In this document: one piece after another, positions 1-64,000 of the stretch
Numbering within the stretch: position 1 is the first letter of the stretch
Layout: each line of letters begins with the position of its first letter
Origin: Chaetoderma sp. LZ-2023a
Lineage: Eukaryota; Mollusca; Caudofoveata; Chaetodermatida; Chaetodermatidae
NCBI GenBank assembly: GCA_034401795.1
Contig: CM067360.1
Coordinates: 47,338,260-47,402,259 of the forward strand
DNA length: 64,000 nucleotides
Direction: 5' to 3'
Translations under genes and position numbers: made by a program
Notes under the pieces: model-generated
The model's input: only the letters and a program-made list of their open reading frames with translations
What the model was told of the DNA's origin: nothing
Database searches by the model: none

Positions 1-1
1 C

Positions 2-568
2 GCTCTGTCCCACGTCTCCCAGCTGTTACAGGGGGTAGTAACGGCATCCGCATCGCGCCAGCCAGGCCCGCTCGCGGTCCAGCGAACCATCCAGGATGGT
101 ATTAACCTGGCGCTGGACTGTATGACGCGGGCGGTGACCAGGAGTGTCAGGGCAAGACGCACATTTGCCCTGGACAATCTGTGCCCGTCTCAGGACCTGT
201 ATAATAGGCTACTCCGTACGCCTATGACGGGTCCTGGTCTTTTTGGAGGTGAGGGATGTCGCCACCTCCAGGAGACGGTCACCCTGGTGAATAACCAGAG
301 GGCGCTGCGCGAACAGTTTGAGGTACTGCGTCGTGCTAACGTTCGCGCCGCGGCCCCTGCGTATCGTCCCCTGCAGGCTCGAGGTGGTGCTGGCCAAGTC
401 AGAGGCCAGCCGCCGTCGCAGCGCCGGCCTCGGCCGCGTGCGATTCGGCCAGCAGTGAGGGGGGCGCAGGCTCCTCAGCCGCCGTCAGCCAGGCAGCCGC
501 CCGTGCACCGAGGTGCGCGCGGGGCGGGGCGGGTCGCGCGAGGATCTGGGCGTGGTTATCGTTCCTGA
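2..568 (+). CDS. DIRS A Gag-like protein, C-terminal part
   Basis: Open in this frame from the window edge to a stop at 566-568. It begins ALSHVSQLLQGVV and includes ARRTFALDNLCPSQDLYNRL and GLFGGEGCRHLQETVTLVNN. It ends in an Arg/Gly/Pro-rich tail finishing RGAGRVARGSGRGYRS, probably nucleic-acid binding. Compared with element D there is an extra 10 bp in a GC-rich run near 519-530, so here Gag ends and the RT frame is separate. Function is inferred from position (the first DIRS ORF is called Gag-like). Confidence 0.75.
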   Translation, partial: ALSHVSQLLQGVVTASASRQPGPLAVQRTIQDGINLALDCMTRAVTRSVRARRTFALDNLCPSQDLYNRLLRTPMTGPGLFGGEGCRHLQETVTLVNNQRALREQFEVLRRANVRAAAPAYRPLQARGGAGQVRGQPPSQRRPRPRAIRPAVRGAQAPQPPSARQPPVHRGARGAGRVARGSGRGYRS

Positions 569-2699
569 CAGGGCGCTTACCGCGGTAAGGACCACGCCGG
601 TGTGTATGGCGACGGAGACAGTGCCGCTCTTGCATGCCTTGTGTCCACCGCGGTCCCTAGGTGGACCGGTGGGAGGCCGGCTAGCCGACCACATGCAAGA
701 GTGGGAACGGTTAACTCAGGACCGTTTAGTCTTGCGATGGCTTTCCGTGGGGTATCATCCAGAGTGGATGACAGGCCCGCCGTCGCGACTGTCTCTGGTG
801 CCAGTCTGGACTCCCATTCCGAGAGATCCAGATCAAAGGTTGTGTATCGAGGAGGAGATAAATTCCCTCGTACAAAAAGGAGCTATTCAGCCGGCACAAA
901 GGTGTCCGGGCTTCTATTCAACCCTGTTCTTGGTAACAAAACGCACCGGTGGGTGGAGACCGATTCTCAACCTCAAGCCATTGAACAAGTTCATCGAGAC
1001 GCCCAGTTTCAAGATGGAAACGGTGCGCTCGGTGTTGGCGGGGTTGGAGAGGGGGATGTGGACGGCGTCGATAGATTTGAAGGACGCTTATTTCCACATC
1101 CCCATCCACAGGAGTTTCTGTCGCTTCCTGAGATTTGCATTCCAGGGCAGACAGTGGGAATTCAGGGTGTTGCCCTTCGGAATTTCCACGGCTCCTCGGG
1201 TTTTCACCCGTGTGGTTCTTGCGATCACAGCATACCTCCGCAGGAGAAGCATAGCTGTCCACACGTACATAGACGACTGGCTGTTGAAAGCGCACACCCG
1301 GGAAAGTTTGTCCGCCAATCTGGAGATTGTTTTGAAAATTCTCACAGACTTGGGCTGGATGATCAATTTCCCAAAATCAGAGCTGACTCCATCCCAGAAG
1401 TTTGTTTACCTGGGGATGTTCTTCGATCTGGAGACAGGATATGTTTATCCTACTCAGGAGAGAGTTCAAATACTCATCTCATTGATTCAGTCAGTGTGCG
1501 ACAGTCGTCATGTCCTGGCACGGGTTTACTTGAGAATGCTGGGGTTGATGGTTTCGTTGGAACCAGTCATTCCTCAGGCCGCCTTACGCAGGCGGCCGAT
1601 CCAGTTGTTTCTCATGACACAATGGACCCAGAGTACAGGTTCGCTGGACTCGAATGTGTCGGTGTTGGCGCCTCTGATTCACCACCTGCAATGGTGGTTG
1701 AATACAGAGAATCTCTTACCGGGGGTTTTGCTAACCCCTCCCCACCCTCAGGTGACTGTGTATACAGATGCATCGATGGAGGGCTGGGGAGCTTGCCTGA
1801 AAGAATCCACGATATCAGGGCTTTGGAATCTGGAACAGTCACAGGAACATATAAATCTACTAGAGCTAAGAGCAGTAGTCCTGGGCCTGGAACATTTCTT
1901 ACAGAAAGTTCAGGGCAAGATTGTTCTTATTCGTTCAGACAACTCAACAGTTGTGACTTACATAAACCGCCAGGGCGGAACGAAGTCGCCCAGTCTCTGT
2001 ATGATGACATGGAAACTGCTTTGTTGGTGTCTGGATCACCAGATTACCTTGAAAGCAGTTCATATTCCGGGAAGGTTAAACCTGCTAGCAGACTCATTGA
2101 GCCGAAGGATGAGTGTTTTACCCACGGAATGGCAACTAAATCAATGTGTGGCGGATCGTCTGTTCGACCATTGGGGGAAACCCAACATCGATTTGTTCGC
2201 AACGAAGAAGAATGCGAAGATGACGACGTACGTCTCTCCGATTCCGGATCCAAGCGCTTTCGCAACAGATGCGTTAGCTATCAGCTGGGGGAGAATGTAT
2301 GCATACGCATTCCCTCCAGCAATCCTGATTCCAAAAATTCTTCAGAAAATCAGACAAGAGGAATGCCAAGTGCTTCTGATCGCCCCGGATTGGCCAAGCC
2401 GATCATGGTATACGGATCTGCTGGACCTTCTGGTCTGCAATCCGGTTCCTCTGCCTCTGATGGACGATATTATCTTCCAGGGCAAGGCCCTTCACAACAA
2501 TCCGTCAATGTTCAGATTGACTGCGTGGATGTTGTCAAGGAATCTAGAATTAAGGAGGGCTTTTCTGAGCAAGCAGCCATGTTTATGGCCAAAGCCAGGA
2601 GGGGGTCAACCTCCAGAGCATATAATTATAAAATCAACAGATTTGCAGAATGGTGCTCAAAAAGATGTATTGATCCAATGGATTCATCTATTCAAGTAG
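513..2699 (+). CDS. DIRS A reverse transcriptase / RNase H / methyltransferase-like polyprotein
   Basis: A 728-residue open frame overlapping the Gag tail. RT: LFLVTKRTGGWRPILNLKPL, SIDLKDAYFHIPI, LPFGISTAPRVFT and the catalytic YIDD at 1266-1277. RNase H: YTDASMEGWGA, NLLELRAVVLG, IRSDNSTVV and LADSLSRR supply the acidic residues. The last 170 residues (NIDLFATKKNAKM ... YAFPPAILIPKILQKI ... LLIAPDWPSRSW) are the segment found C-terminal to RNase H in DIRS elements and described as Dam-methyltransferase-like. A DPPY/NPPY motif is not evident (FPPA here). True start unknown; it may be reached by frameshift or from a separate initiation. Confidence 0.88.
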   Translation: MRAGRGGSREDLGVVIVPDRALTAVRTTPVCMATETVPLLHALCPPRSLGGPVGGRLADHMQEWERLTQDRLVLRWLSVGYHPEWMTGPPSRLSLVPVWTPIPRDPDQRLCIEEEINSLVQKGAIQPAQRCPGFYSTLFLVTKRTGGWRPILNLKPLNKFIETPSFKMETVRSVLAGLERGMWTASIDLKDAYFHIPIHRSFCRFLRFAFQGRQWEFRVLPFGISTAPRVFTRVVLAITAYLRRRSIAVHTYIDDWLLKAHTRESLSANLEIVLKILTDLGWMINFPKSELTPSQKFVYLGMFFDLETGYVYPTQERVQILISLIQSVCDSRHVLARVYLRMLGLMVSLEPVIPQAALRRRPIQLFLMTQWTQSTGSLDSNVSVLAPLIHHLQWWLNTENLLPGVLLTPPHPQVTVYTDASMEGWGACLKESTISGLWNLEQSQEHINLLELRAVVLGLEHFLQKVQGKIVLIRSDNSTVVTYINRQGGTKSPSLCMMTWKLLCWCLDHQITLKAVHIPGRLNLLADSLSRRMSVLPTEWQLNQCVADRLFDHWGKPNIDLFATKKNAKMTTYVSPIPDPSAFATDALAISWGRMYAYAFPPAILIPKILQKIRQEECQVLLIAPDWPSRSWYTDLLDLLVCNPVPLPLMDDIIFQGKALHNNPSMFRLTAWMLSRNLELRRAFLSKQPCLWPKPGGGQPPEHIIIKSTDLQNGAQKDVLIQWIHLFK

Positions 2700-3538
2700 T
2701 AGCTGATTTCCTCTGTCACCTCTATGATGCCTATAGCCTCAAGCCTAACTCTATTGCTGGTTATAAGTCAGCATTAATGTCTGTTATTCCTTGCTTGGCT
2801 AAGAGGGGAAGTGATGAAGTAAATACATTGAATGTATTAATTAAAGGCATGGGCAATCTAAGACCAAGGAATCCTCCTGTGATTCCGTCTTGGAGTTTAT
2901 CGCTAGTGCTTCAAGTACTAGGTGATAAGCCTTTTGAACCACTTAGTTCCATTTCTATGAAACTATTAACACTGAAGACTGTGTTTTTAATTGCTGCGGC
3001 CTCGGCTAGGCGTAGGAGTGAGATTCATGCCTTATCAGCCGAGGATGACCGTTTTGTGGTTTCAGGGGAAGGCCTTAAGCTGCTACCTAGGATTAATTTC
3101 TTGGCTAAAAATCAGTCGTTGAAATATCCAGGTCAACCTATTATTTTGCCTGCTTTAACTAGATATGATCCTAATTCTAAAGCATGGTGTCCCGTCCGGG
3201 CGCTGCGCCGGTACAAACAACGTACGGCGGCATGGCGCACCGACCAGTCAGCGTTATGGTTGTCATATATTGAACCCCATGGGAGGGCTTCTAAGGACAC
3301 CATTTCCAGGTGGATTGTGGAATGCATTCAGTTTTGCCATAAATCCGCCACCGGGAAGCAGGTTGACGTGGCCAAGGCTCACAGTGTCCGCGGCGTAGTG
3401 ACATCCACGGCCCTATTTAATGGGGTCCCTGTGGATGATATTATGTCGGTGGCTCAGTGGCACTGTGAGTCAAGTTTTACAGACCATTATCTCCGTGACA
3501 CCTCTAATCCTCTCGCCTTGTCGGTTTTGAAAAAATAA
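602..3538 (+). CDS. DIRS A tyrosine recombinase (domain in about the last 340 codons of a 978-codon frame)
   Basis: The recognisable recombinase starts near 2520 (EGFSEQAAMFMAKARRGSTS, the SAM-like core-binding part) and runs to the stop at 3538. Catalytic residues: the Arg in SARRRSEIHALS, the His and Arg in AKAHSVRGV, His/Trp in AQWHCESS and the nucleophile Tyr in FTDHYLRD. This enzyme integrates the circular DNA intermediate, replacing an integrase. The upstream 640 codons are open but overlap the RT frame in another phase. Whether that part is translated is unknown. Confidence 0.85.
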   Translation: MYGDGDSAALACLVSTAVPRWTGGRPASRPHARVGTVNSGPFSLAMAFRGVSSRVDDRPAVATVSGASLDSHSERSRSKVVYRGGDKFPRTKRSYSAGTKVSGLLFNPVLGNKTHRWVETDSQPQAIEQVHRDAQFQDGNGALGVGGVGEGDVDGVDRFEGRLFPHPHPQEFLSLPEICIPGQTVGIQGVALRNFHGSSGFHPCGSCDHSIPPQEKHSCPHVHRRLAVESAHPGKFVRQSGDCFENSHRLGLDDQFPKIRADSIPEVCLPGDVLRSGDRICLSYSGESSNTHLIDSVSVRQSSCPGTGLLENAGVDGFVGTSHSSGRLTQAADPVVSHDTMDPEYRFAGLECVGVGASDSPPAMVVEYRESLTGGFANPSPPSGDCVYRCIDGGLGSLPERIHDIRALESGTVTGTYKSTRAKSSSPGPGTFLTESSGQDCSYSFRQLNSCDLHKPPGRNEVAQSLYDDMETALLVSGSPDYLESSSYSGKVKPASRLIEPKDECFTHGMATKSMCGGSSVRPLGETQHRFVRNEEECEDDDVRLSDSGSKRFRNRCVSYQLGENVCIRIPSSNPDSKNSSENQTRGMPSASDRPGLAKPIMVYGSAGPSGLQSGSSASDGRYYLPGQGPSQQSVNVQIDCVDVVKESRIKEGFSEQAAMFMAKARRGSTSRAYNYKINRFAEWCSKRCIDPMDSSIQVVADFLCHLYDAYSLKPNSIAGYKSALMSVIPCLAKRGSDEVNTLNVLIKGMGNLRPRNPPVIPSWSLSLVLQVLGDKPFEPLSSISMKLLTLKTVFLIAAASARRRSEIHALSAEDDRFVVSGEGLKLLPRINFLAKNQSLKYPGQPIILPALTRYDPNSKAWCPVRALRRYKQRTAAWRTDQSALWLSYIEPHGRASKDTISRWIVECIQFCHKSATGKQVDVAKAHSVRGVVTSTALFNGVPVDDIMSVAQWHCESSFTDHYLRDTSNPLALSVLKK

Positions 3539-4069
3539 ATCGGTTTATATTTTTTGAGGTGATTTCCTCATTACTTATATATATCACAATTAATTTATGG
3601 AAACACCCACTTTTTTGGGCCTGCATCAGTCTTTACCGATGGGAAGATGATGTCAGCAGCCATTTCAACAAGGTCAGTCTTGTTCATGTGTTGTCCGTTG
3701 TTGATTGTATTGTCACGATTACCCGTTATTAATATGGTGATGGTTTGTGTATTTGTGTGGTTCATTGTTGAGAGTTACGAAAATGGAGCTTTTTCGTCTC
3801 TGTCCTGTAGTACATGGCACTTGTACGTAGAGAGCGTATAGGACATTGAGGTCAGTCGACTCTTCCTCCCAGGAAGGAGGGGGGGGAGCGCATATGACAT
3901 TCGGTCATCTCTCATACATCGGTCGTGTTATCCGATGGTTAGTCAAATCCTGACTGTTTTTTCTTACAGTTTCAGAAGTTTAAGTGCCTTAAACGCAGAA
4001 AAGCGTATTGGGATGAGCTGGTCTTTTGACCTCGCCTCCCTCCCGCCAGATTCACTTTCGAATTCTGGC

Positions 4070-4170
4070 AATATCAAAAGTATTAGGGAGGTAAGTATAC
4101 TCTTGAAGTGAAATAAACGAAATCTAGGATTTCTTTTTTCACGAGAGAGTTGATACTTACCTCCCTAGAT
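4070..4170 (+). repeat. Internal complementary region of DIRS A
   Basis: The first half is the reverse complement of the left terminus (tatactcttgaagtgaaat). The second half is the reverse complement of the right terminus (cacgagagagttgatactta). In DIRS elements this joined copy of both ends serves as the template that restores the termini and forms the circle junction. Confidence 0.85.
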
Positions 4171-4452
4171 ACGGACCCGGCCTCTCCACCCCACAGAGGC
4201 TCGGTCTTCAGGCTCTTAATAGTTGCATGTGTGTCAGCCAATAATCTAGTCAGAGGAAGTGCTAGTCTGCGCATGCGCGGTGGTGGGGCTGGCATCCGCC
4301 AGACTACGCTCTGACTCCCTGCCCAGTAGGGGCACCTAACTGTTTTAAATCTGAGTGTTTATTGAGTGAAAGCCAATATTTAGCAATATCAAAAGTATTA
4401 GGGAGGTAAGTATCAACTCTCTCGTGAAAAAAGAAATCCTAGATTTCGTTTA

Positions 4453-4951
4453 ATTTCCTGATTGTGTTTCCATACGCAATTTCAGATGTTTTTTGTGCTC
4501 CTAAAGTAAAAGAGTTTGCTCTTCCAGGGATGAGCCGGTCTTCTGACCTTCGCCTCCCTCCCGCCAAATTCACTTAGGAATTCTGGCTATATCATAGAGT
4601 ATCAGGGCGGAAAGTACTCTTGATGTGAAATAAACGAAATCACTGATTTCTATTTTCTACGAGAGAGTTGATACTTACCACCCTGATACGATCCCGGTCT
4701 CTCCGCCCCACAGAGGCTCGGTCTATCAGCCAATAATTTGGAATAGAAAGAGACAGCCCTGCGCATGCGCGGGTTTGGACCACACATCCACTGGACTGTC
4801 AGTTGAATAACCTGCCCAATGGGGGGGGGGGGGGGTTCTTTTTAATTCTGAGTCTTATTGAAGCTAGGTCGATATTTGGGAAATATCATAGAGTATCAGG
4901 GTGGTAAGTATTAACTCTGTCGTCAAAAAAAAATCTGTGATTTCGTTTATT
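4453..4951 (+). mobile_element. Older DIRS 3' remnant (third subfamily), interrupted by element A
   Basis: Matches the DIRS 3' UTR, internal complementary region (4587-4690) and right terminal repeat, but is well diverged (agtatcagggtggtaagta in place of attagggaggtaagtat). It keeps a perfect GCGCATGCGC at 4761-4770 and a CCAAT box. It carries a run of about 17 G near 4820. The left part must lie beyond element A, outside the window. Confidence 0.8.
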
Positions 4952-5010
4952 CCGTGTGTATACCATAGGGGGTGTACAGATCTAAAATTCTGCTCACAAA
5001 AGTTGGTTTG

Positions 5011-5181
5011 TAACCCTTTATCCCTTGAATTTGTTCAAGAAAATTTCAATTTCTCATAGTTATTGAGCCAGTCATTCCAGGGGTAAATTTTCAGAAATAG
5101 GCTTCTCTTGGTCTGCAAATGGACATTTCTCAAGAACCCTGCAGAAGCCATTTTTGGCTGATATGAGTGTTAAAGGGTTAG
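5011..5181. repeat. Family-1 fold-back MITE (partial)
   Basis: Family-1 consensus by eye: ttaaccctttaacactcata at the left end, atgtccatttgcagaccaag, a palindromic centre of ccactggaatgactggctcg and its complement, then the mirror image and tgttaaagggttaa. This copy lacks much of the left arm. Confidence 0.8.
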
Positions 5182-5327
5182 GGGACTTTATTGTTCTTTG
5201 AATTCTATGCTTTTTCCCAAACACTGTCTCTATGAAATATAAACGTTGTGACCTCTCATGGTATAATTGACAGAAATGTGTGGGGATTTTCTTTGGTGAT
5301 GTTAGTTGTAATATATTGGTGTCTTAG

Positions 5328-62050
<56,723 letters not shown>

Positions 62051-62131
62051 GTATGTATTGATACCAAGCAACATAAAGTACTGAATTGTGTGGGGTCAAA
62101 TGTTTTACAAATTATATAGTTATCCCCTATA

Positions 62132-62388
62132 CAGGTAAGCTGTTGACTATTGTGAAACTAATTTGACTGGGTAGCCTATGGCAGTAACAGCACTGAGTCA
62201 AATTACTTTCAAAATATTCAACAGAATATTTATTAAATAGTAAAGACATACGATTCTTGCAACTTGACAGATTATTAACCATTTTGATGGACTAAATCAT
62301 GTCATTCATGATGCAATTGATTATGATGTCAACCTGCATGTGACGTAGTTCATTATGATGTCATACGATTGACTGAGAAAATGGATTC
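62132..62388. repeat. Family-2 MITE (hairpin and right part)
   Basis: Hairpin gttgactattgtgaaactaa onward, the attaaatagtaaagacatac motif and tgatgtcat motifs. The left end is missing. Confidence 0.75.
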
Positions 62389-62474
62389 CTCAATTGTCCA
62401 GTCAGAAGTGTATAAAGTAGTGCCATGTGGTTTATCAAGAGGAATAATTCTATCTCTACTAAATGGATCTTCAG

Positions 62475-63135
62475 AAACAGTGGCCTGTATGTTATCAATA
62501 ACCAAATAATTGTACAAGCCTATTGGTTACCAAACCAGTTAGTCCAGTGGTAAGTTTTCAAAAATTGTACTCTGTTGACCTCCAAATGTACATTGCTCAA
62601 GGCCACTGCTGAGGCTGTATAACTGTAACAGCTGGGCAACTCCAAAGGCAGCTCTAGACAAGCGCGATGCTTGTCACCGCAAACATCTACGCACCATCAC
62701 TTGACACCGATGGCCAGACAGCATAATTTCCAACGATGCACTATACAAGATGTGTAATACGTCGCCGCTGTCTGTAAAAGTTGCCCAGCAAAGATGGTCC
62801 ATGTTTGGTCATGTGCTAAGGATGTCAGAAGAGACACCAGCACAGAGAGCCTTGGAATTCACTCTACTGGGAGCCAGCAAATACTAAGCCAGGAGAGGAC
62901 GTCATTGCATAAATCTGCTACGAGGTGACCTCAAGAAAGCAGGACTTGGTACACTCAAGTCAAGAATAGACCTGAGGAAGCTAAGGAATTCGGCTGAGGA
63001 CAAGACACAGTAGGCAAAAGCGAAGGACTGATTGCAGCTGTAGGATGTTACTACTACTACTACAGCCACAGAATACAGTAATCATACATACTGCAGAGGT
63101 TGTTTTTAACCTGCTTGACCATTAAGGGGTTAATG
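62475..63135. repeat. Family-1 MITE split by a non-LTR tail
   Basis: 62475-62615 carries the right half of the hairpin and arm. 63090-63135 (gaggttgtttttaacctgct to ccattaaggggttaa) carries the end. Confidence 0.65.
62620..63085 (+). mobile_element. 5'-truncated non-LTR retrotransposon tail
   Basis: One frame, with two stops, reads LDKRDACHRKHLRTIT, HRWPDSIISNDALYKMCNTS, RWSMFGHVLRMSEETPAQRA and INLLRGDLKKAGLGTLKSRI. This is the typical C-terminal end of non-LTR ORF2 proteins (R.. W..HVLRM motif). A short 3' UTR ends in a (TAC)n tail. The imperfect flanking repeat actgctgaggctgt / actgcagaggttgt may be the target duplication. It interrupts a family-1 MITE (62475-62615 and 63090-63135). Confidence 0.65.
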
Positions 63136-63151
63136 AAAAGAACATTTTATG

Positions 63152-64000
63152 CTATAAATTATACCTAGTAAACACTCATCCCCCCCCACGCTTAGTGTAT
63201 ATGTCCAGGACATGAGAAGACTATAAATTATACCTAGTAAACACTCATCCCCCCCCCACGCTTAGTGTATATGTCCAGGACATGAGAAGACTATAAATTA
63301 TACCTAGTAAACACTCATCCCCCCCCCACGCTTAGTGTATATATCCAGGACATGAGAAGACTATAAATTATACCTAGTAAACACTCATCCCCCCCCCCCA
63401 CGCTTAGTGTATATGTCCAGGACATGAGAAGACTATAAATTATACCTAGTAAACACTCATCCCCCCCCCACGCTTAGTGTATATATCCAGGACATGAGAA
63501 GACTATAAATTATACCTAGTAAACACTCATCCCCCACGCTTAGTGTATATATCCAGGACATGAGAAGACTATAAATTATACCTAGTAAATACTCATCCCC
63601 CACGCTTAGTGTATATATCCAGGACATGTGAAGACTATAAATTATACCTAGTAAACACTCATCCCCCACGCTTAGTGTATATATCCAGGACATGAGAAGA
63701 CTATAAATATTACCTAGTAAACACTCATCCCCCACGCTTAGTGTATATGTCCAGGACTTGAGAAGACTAAATTATACCTAGTAAACACTCATCCCCCACG
63801 CTTAGTGTATATATCCAGAACATGAGAAGACTATAAATTATACCTAGTAAACACTCATCCCCCAGGCTTAGTGTATATGTCCAGGACATGAGAAGACTAA
63901 ATTATACCTAGTAAACACTCATCCCCCACGCTTAGTGTATATATCCAGAACATGAGAAGACTATAAATTATACCTAGTAAACACTCATCCCCCAGGCTTA
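63152..64000. repeat. 62-70-bp minisatellite running off the window
   Basis: About 13 units: ctataaattatacctagtaa, acactcatccccccccacgc, ttagtgtatatgtccaggac, atgagaaga. The C tract varies from 5 to 10 bases, giving most of the length difference. Confidence 0.95.

Larger units (their letters stand above)
1..4453 (+). mobile_element. DIRS retrotransposon element A (3' two thirds, cut by the window start)
   Basis: Copy of the same family as element D and nearly identical to it by eye. It contains the Gag C-terminus, the RT/RNase H/methyltransferase-like frame, a tyrosine recombinase frame, the internal complementary region (4070-4170) and the right inverted terminal repeat (about 4235-4411). 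The element ends ..gatttcgttta. The downstream sequence resumes in the 3' UTR of an older DIRS copy, so A inserted inside another DIRS. Both main reading frames are open, so this copy may be functional if its left part (off window) is intact. Confidence 0.92.

Noticed and set aside
918..1366. Minus-strand frames opposite the reverse transcriptase of A (and the same in D)
   Set aside because: Shadow frames of a conserved RT; the peptides mirror RT codons and carry no motif.
63457..63735. Repetitive 92-codon minus-strand frame
   Set aside because: Comes from the tandem repeat at the window end.

Overview
The window is nuclear DNA from an animal. Short exons with GT-AG introns and consistent phases spell out the middle of one conserved gene, and the introns are packed with transposable elements. 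DIRS-type retrotransposons, fold-back MITEs, a GIY-YIG (Penelope-like) fragment and a dispersed 'paired gtgagc' repeat together suggest a marine invertebrate, most probably a mollusc. The species call is inference only.

Host gene: 25 exons on the + strand, from 5328 to 53730, join without a phase break into 817 codons (2,451 nt). A short 26th exon is likely at 62025-62050. The protein is the kinetochore protein KNTC1/Rod, a subunit of the RZZ (Rod-Zwilch-ZW10) complex. The exons run from the end of the N-terminal beta-propeller into the alpha-solenoid. Both gene ends lie outside the window.

Mobile DNA: the introns carry at least five DIRS copies from at least three subfamilies, all in the same orientation as the gene. 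They are element A (1-4453, cut by the window start), an older 3' remnant into which A is inserted (4453-4951), element B (10271-17343, a diverged and decayed family), a left-end fragment C1 (22311-22745), element C2 (23981-29432, internally deleted) and element D (53939-60976, complete and apparently intact). D has inverted terminal repeats, an internal complementary region built from both termini, a spliced Cys-rich Gag, a reverse transcriptase / RNase H / methyltransferase-like polyprotein and a tyrosine recombinase with its catalytic residues present. A and D are nearly identical by eye, so this family moved recently.

The remaining introns hold two abundant fold-back MITE families: family 1, about 220 bp with TTAACCC ends, and family 2, about 370 bp with a long central hairpin. 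They also hold a smaller TTAA-ended family, a 1,340-bp hAT-like element with a clear 8-bp target duplication, a 5'-truncated non-LTR retrotransposon tail, a GIY-YIG fragment and five minisatellites with units of about 19, 21, 41, 69 and 88 bp. Several insertions are nested (DIRS in DIRS, DIRS in MITE, hAT in MITE, non-LTR in MITE), which gives a relative chronology.
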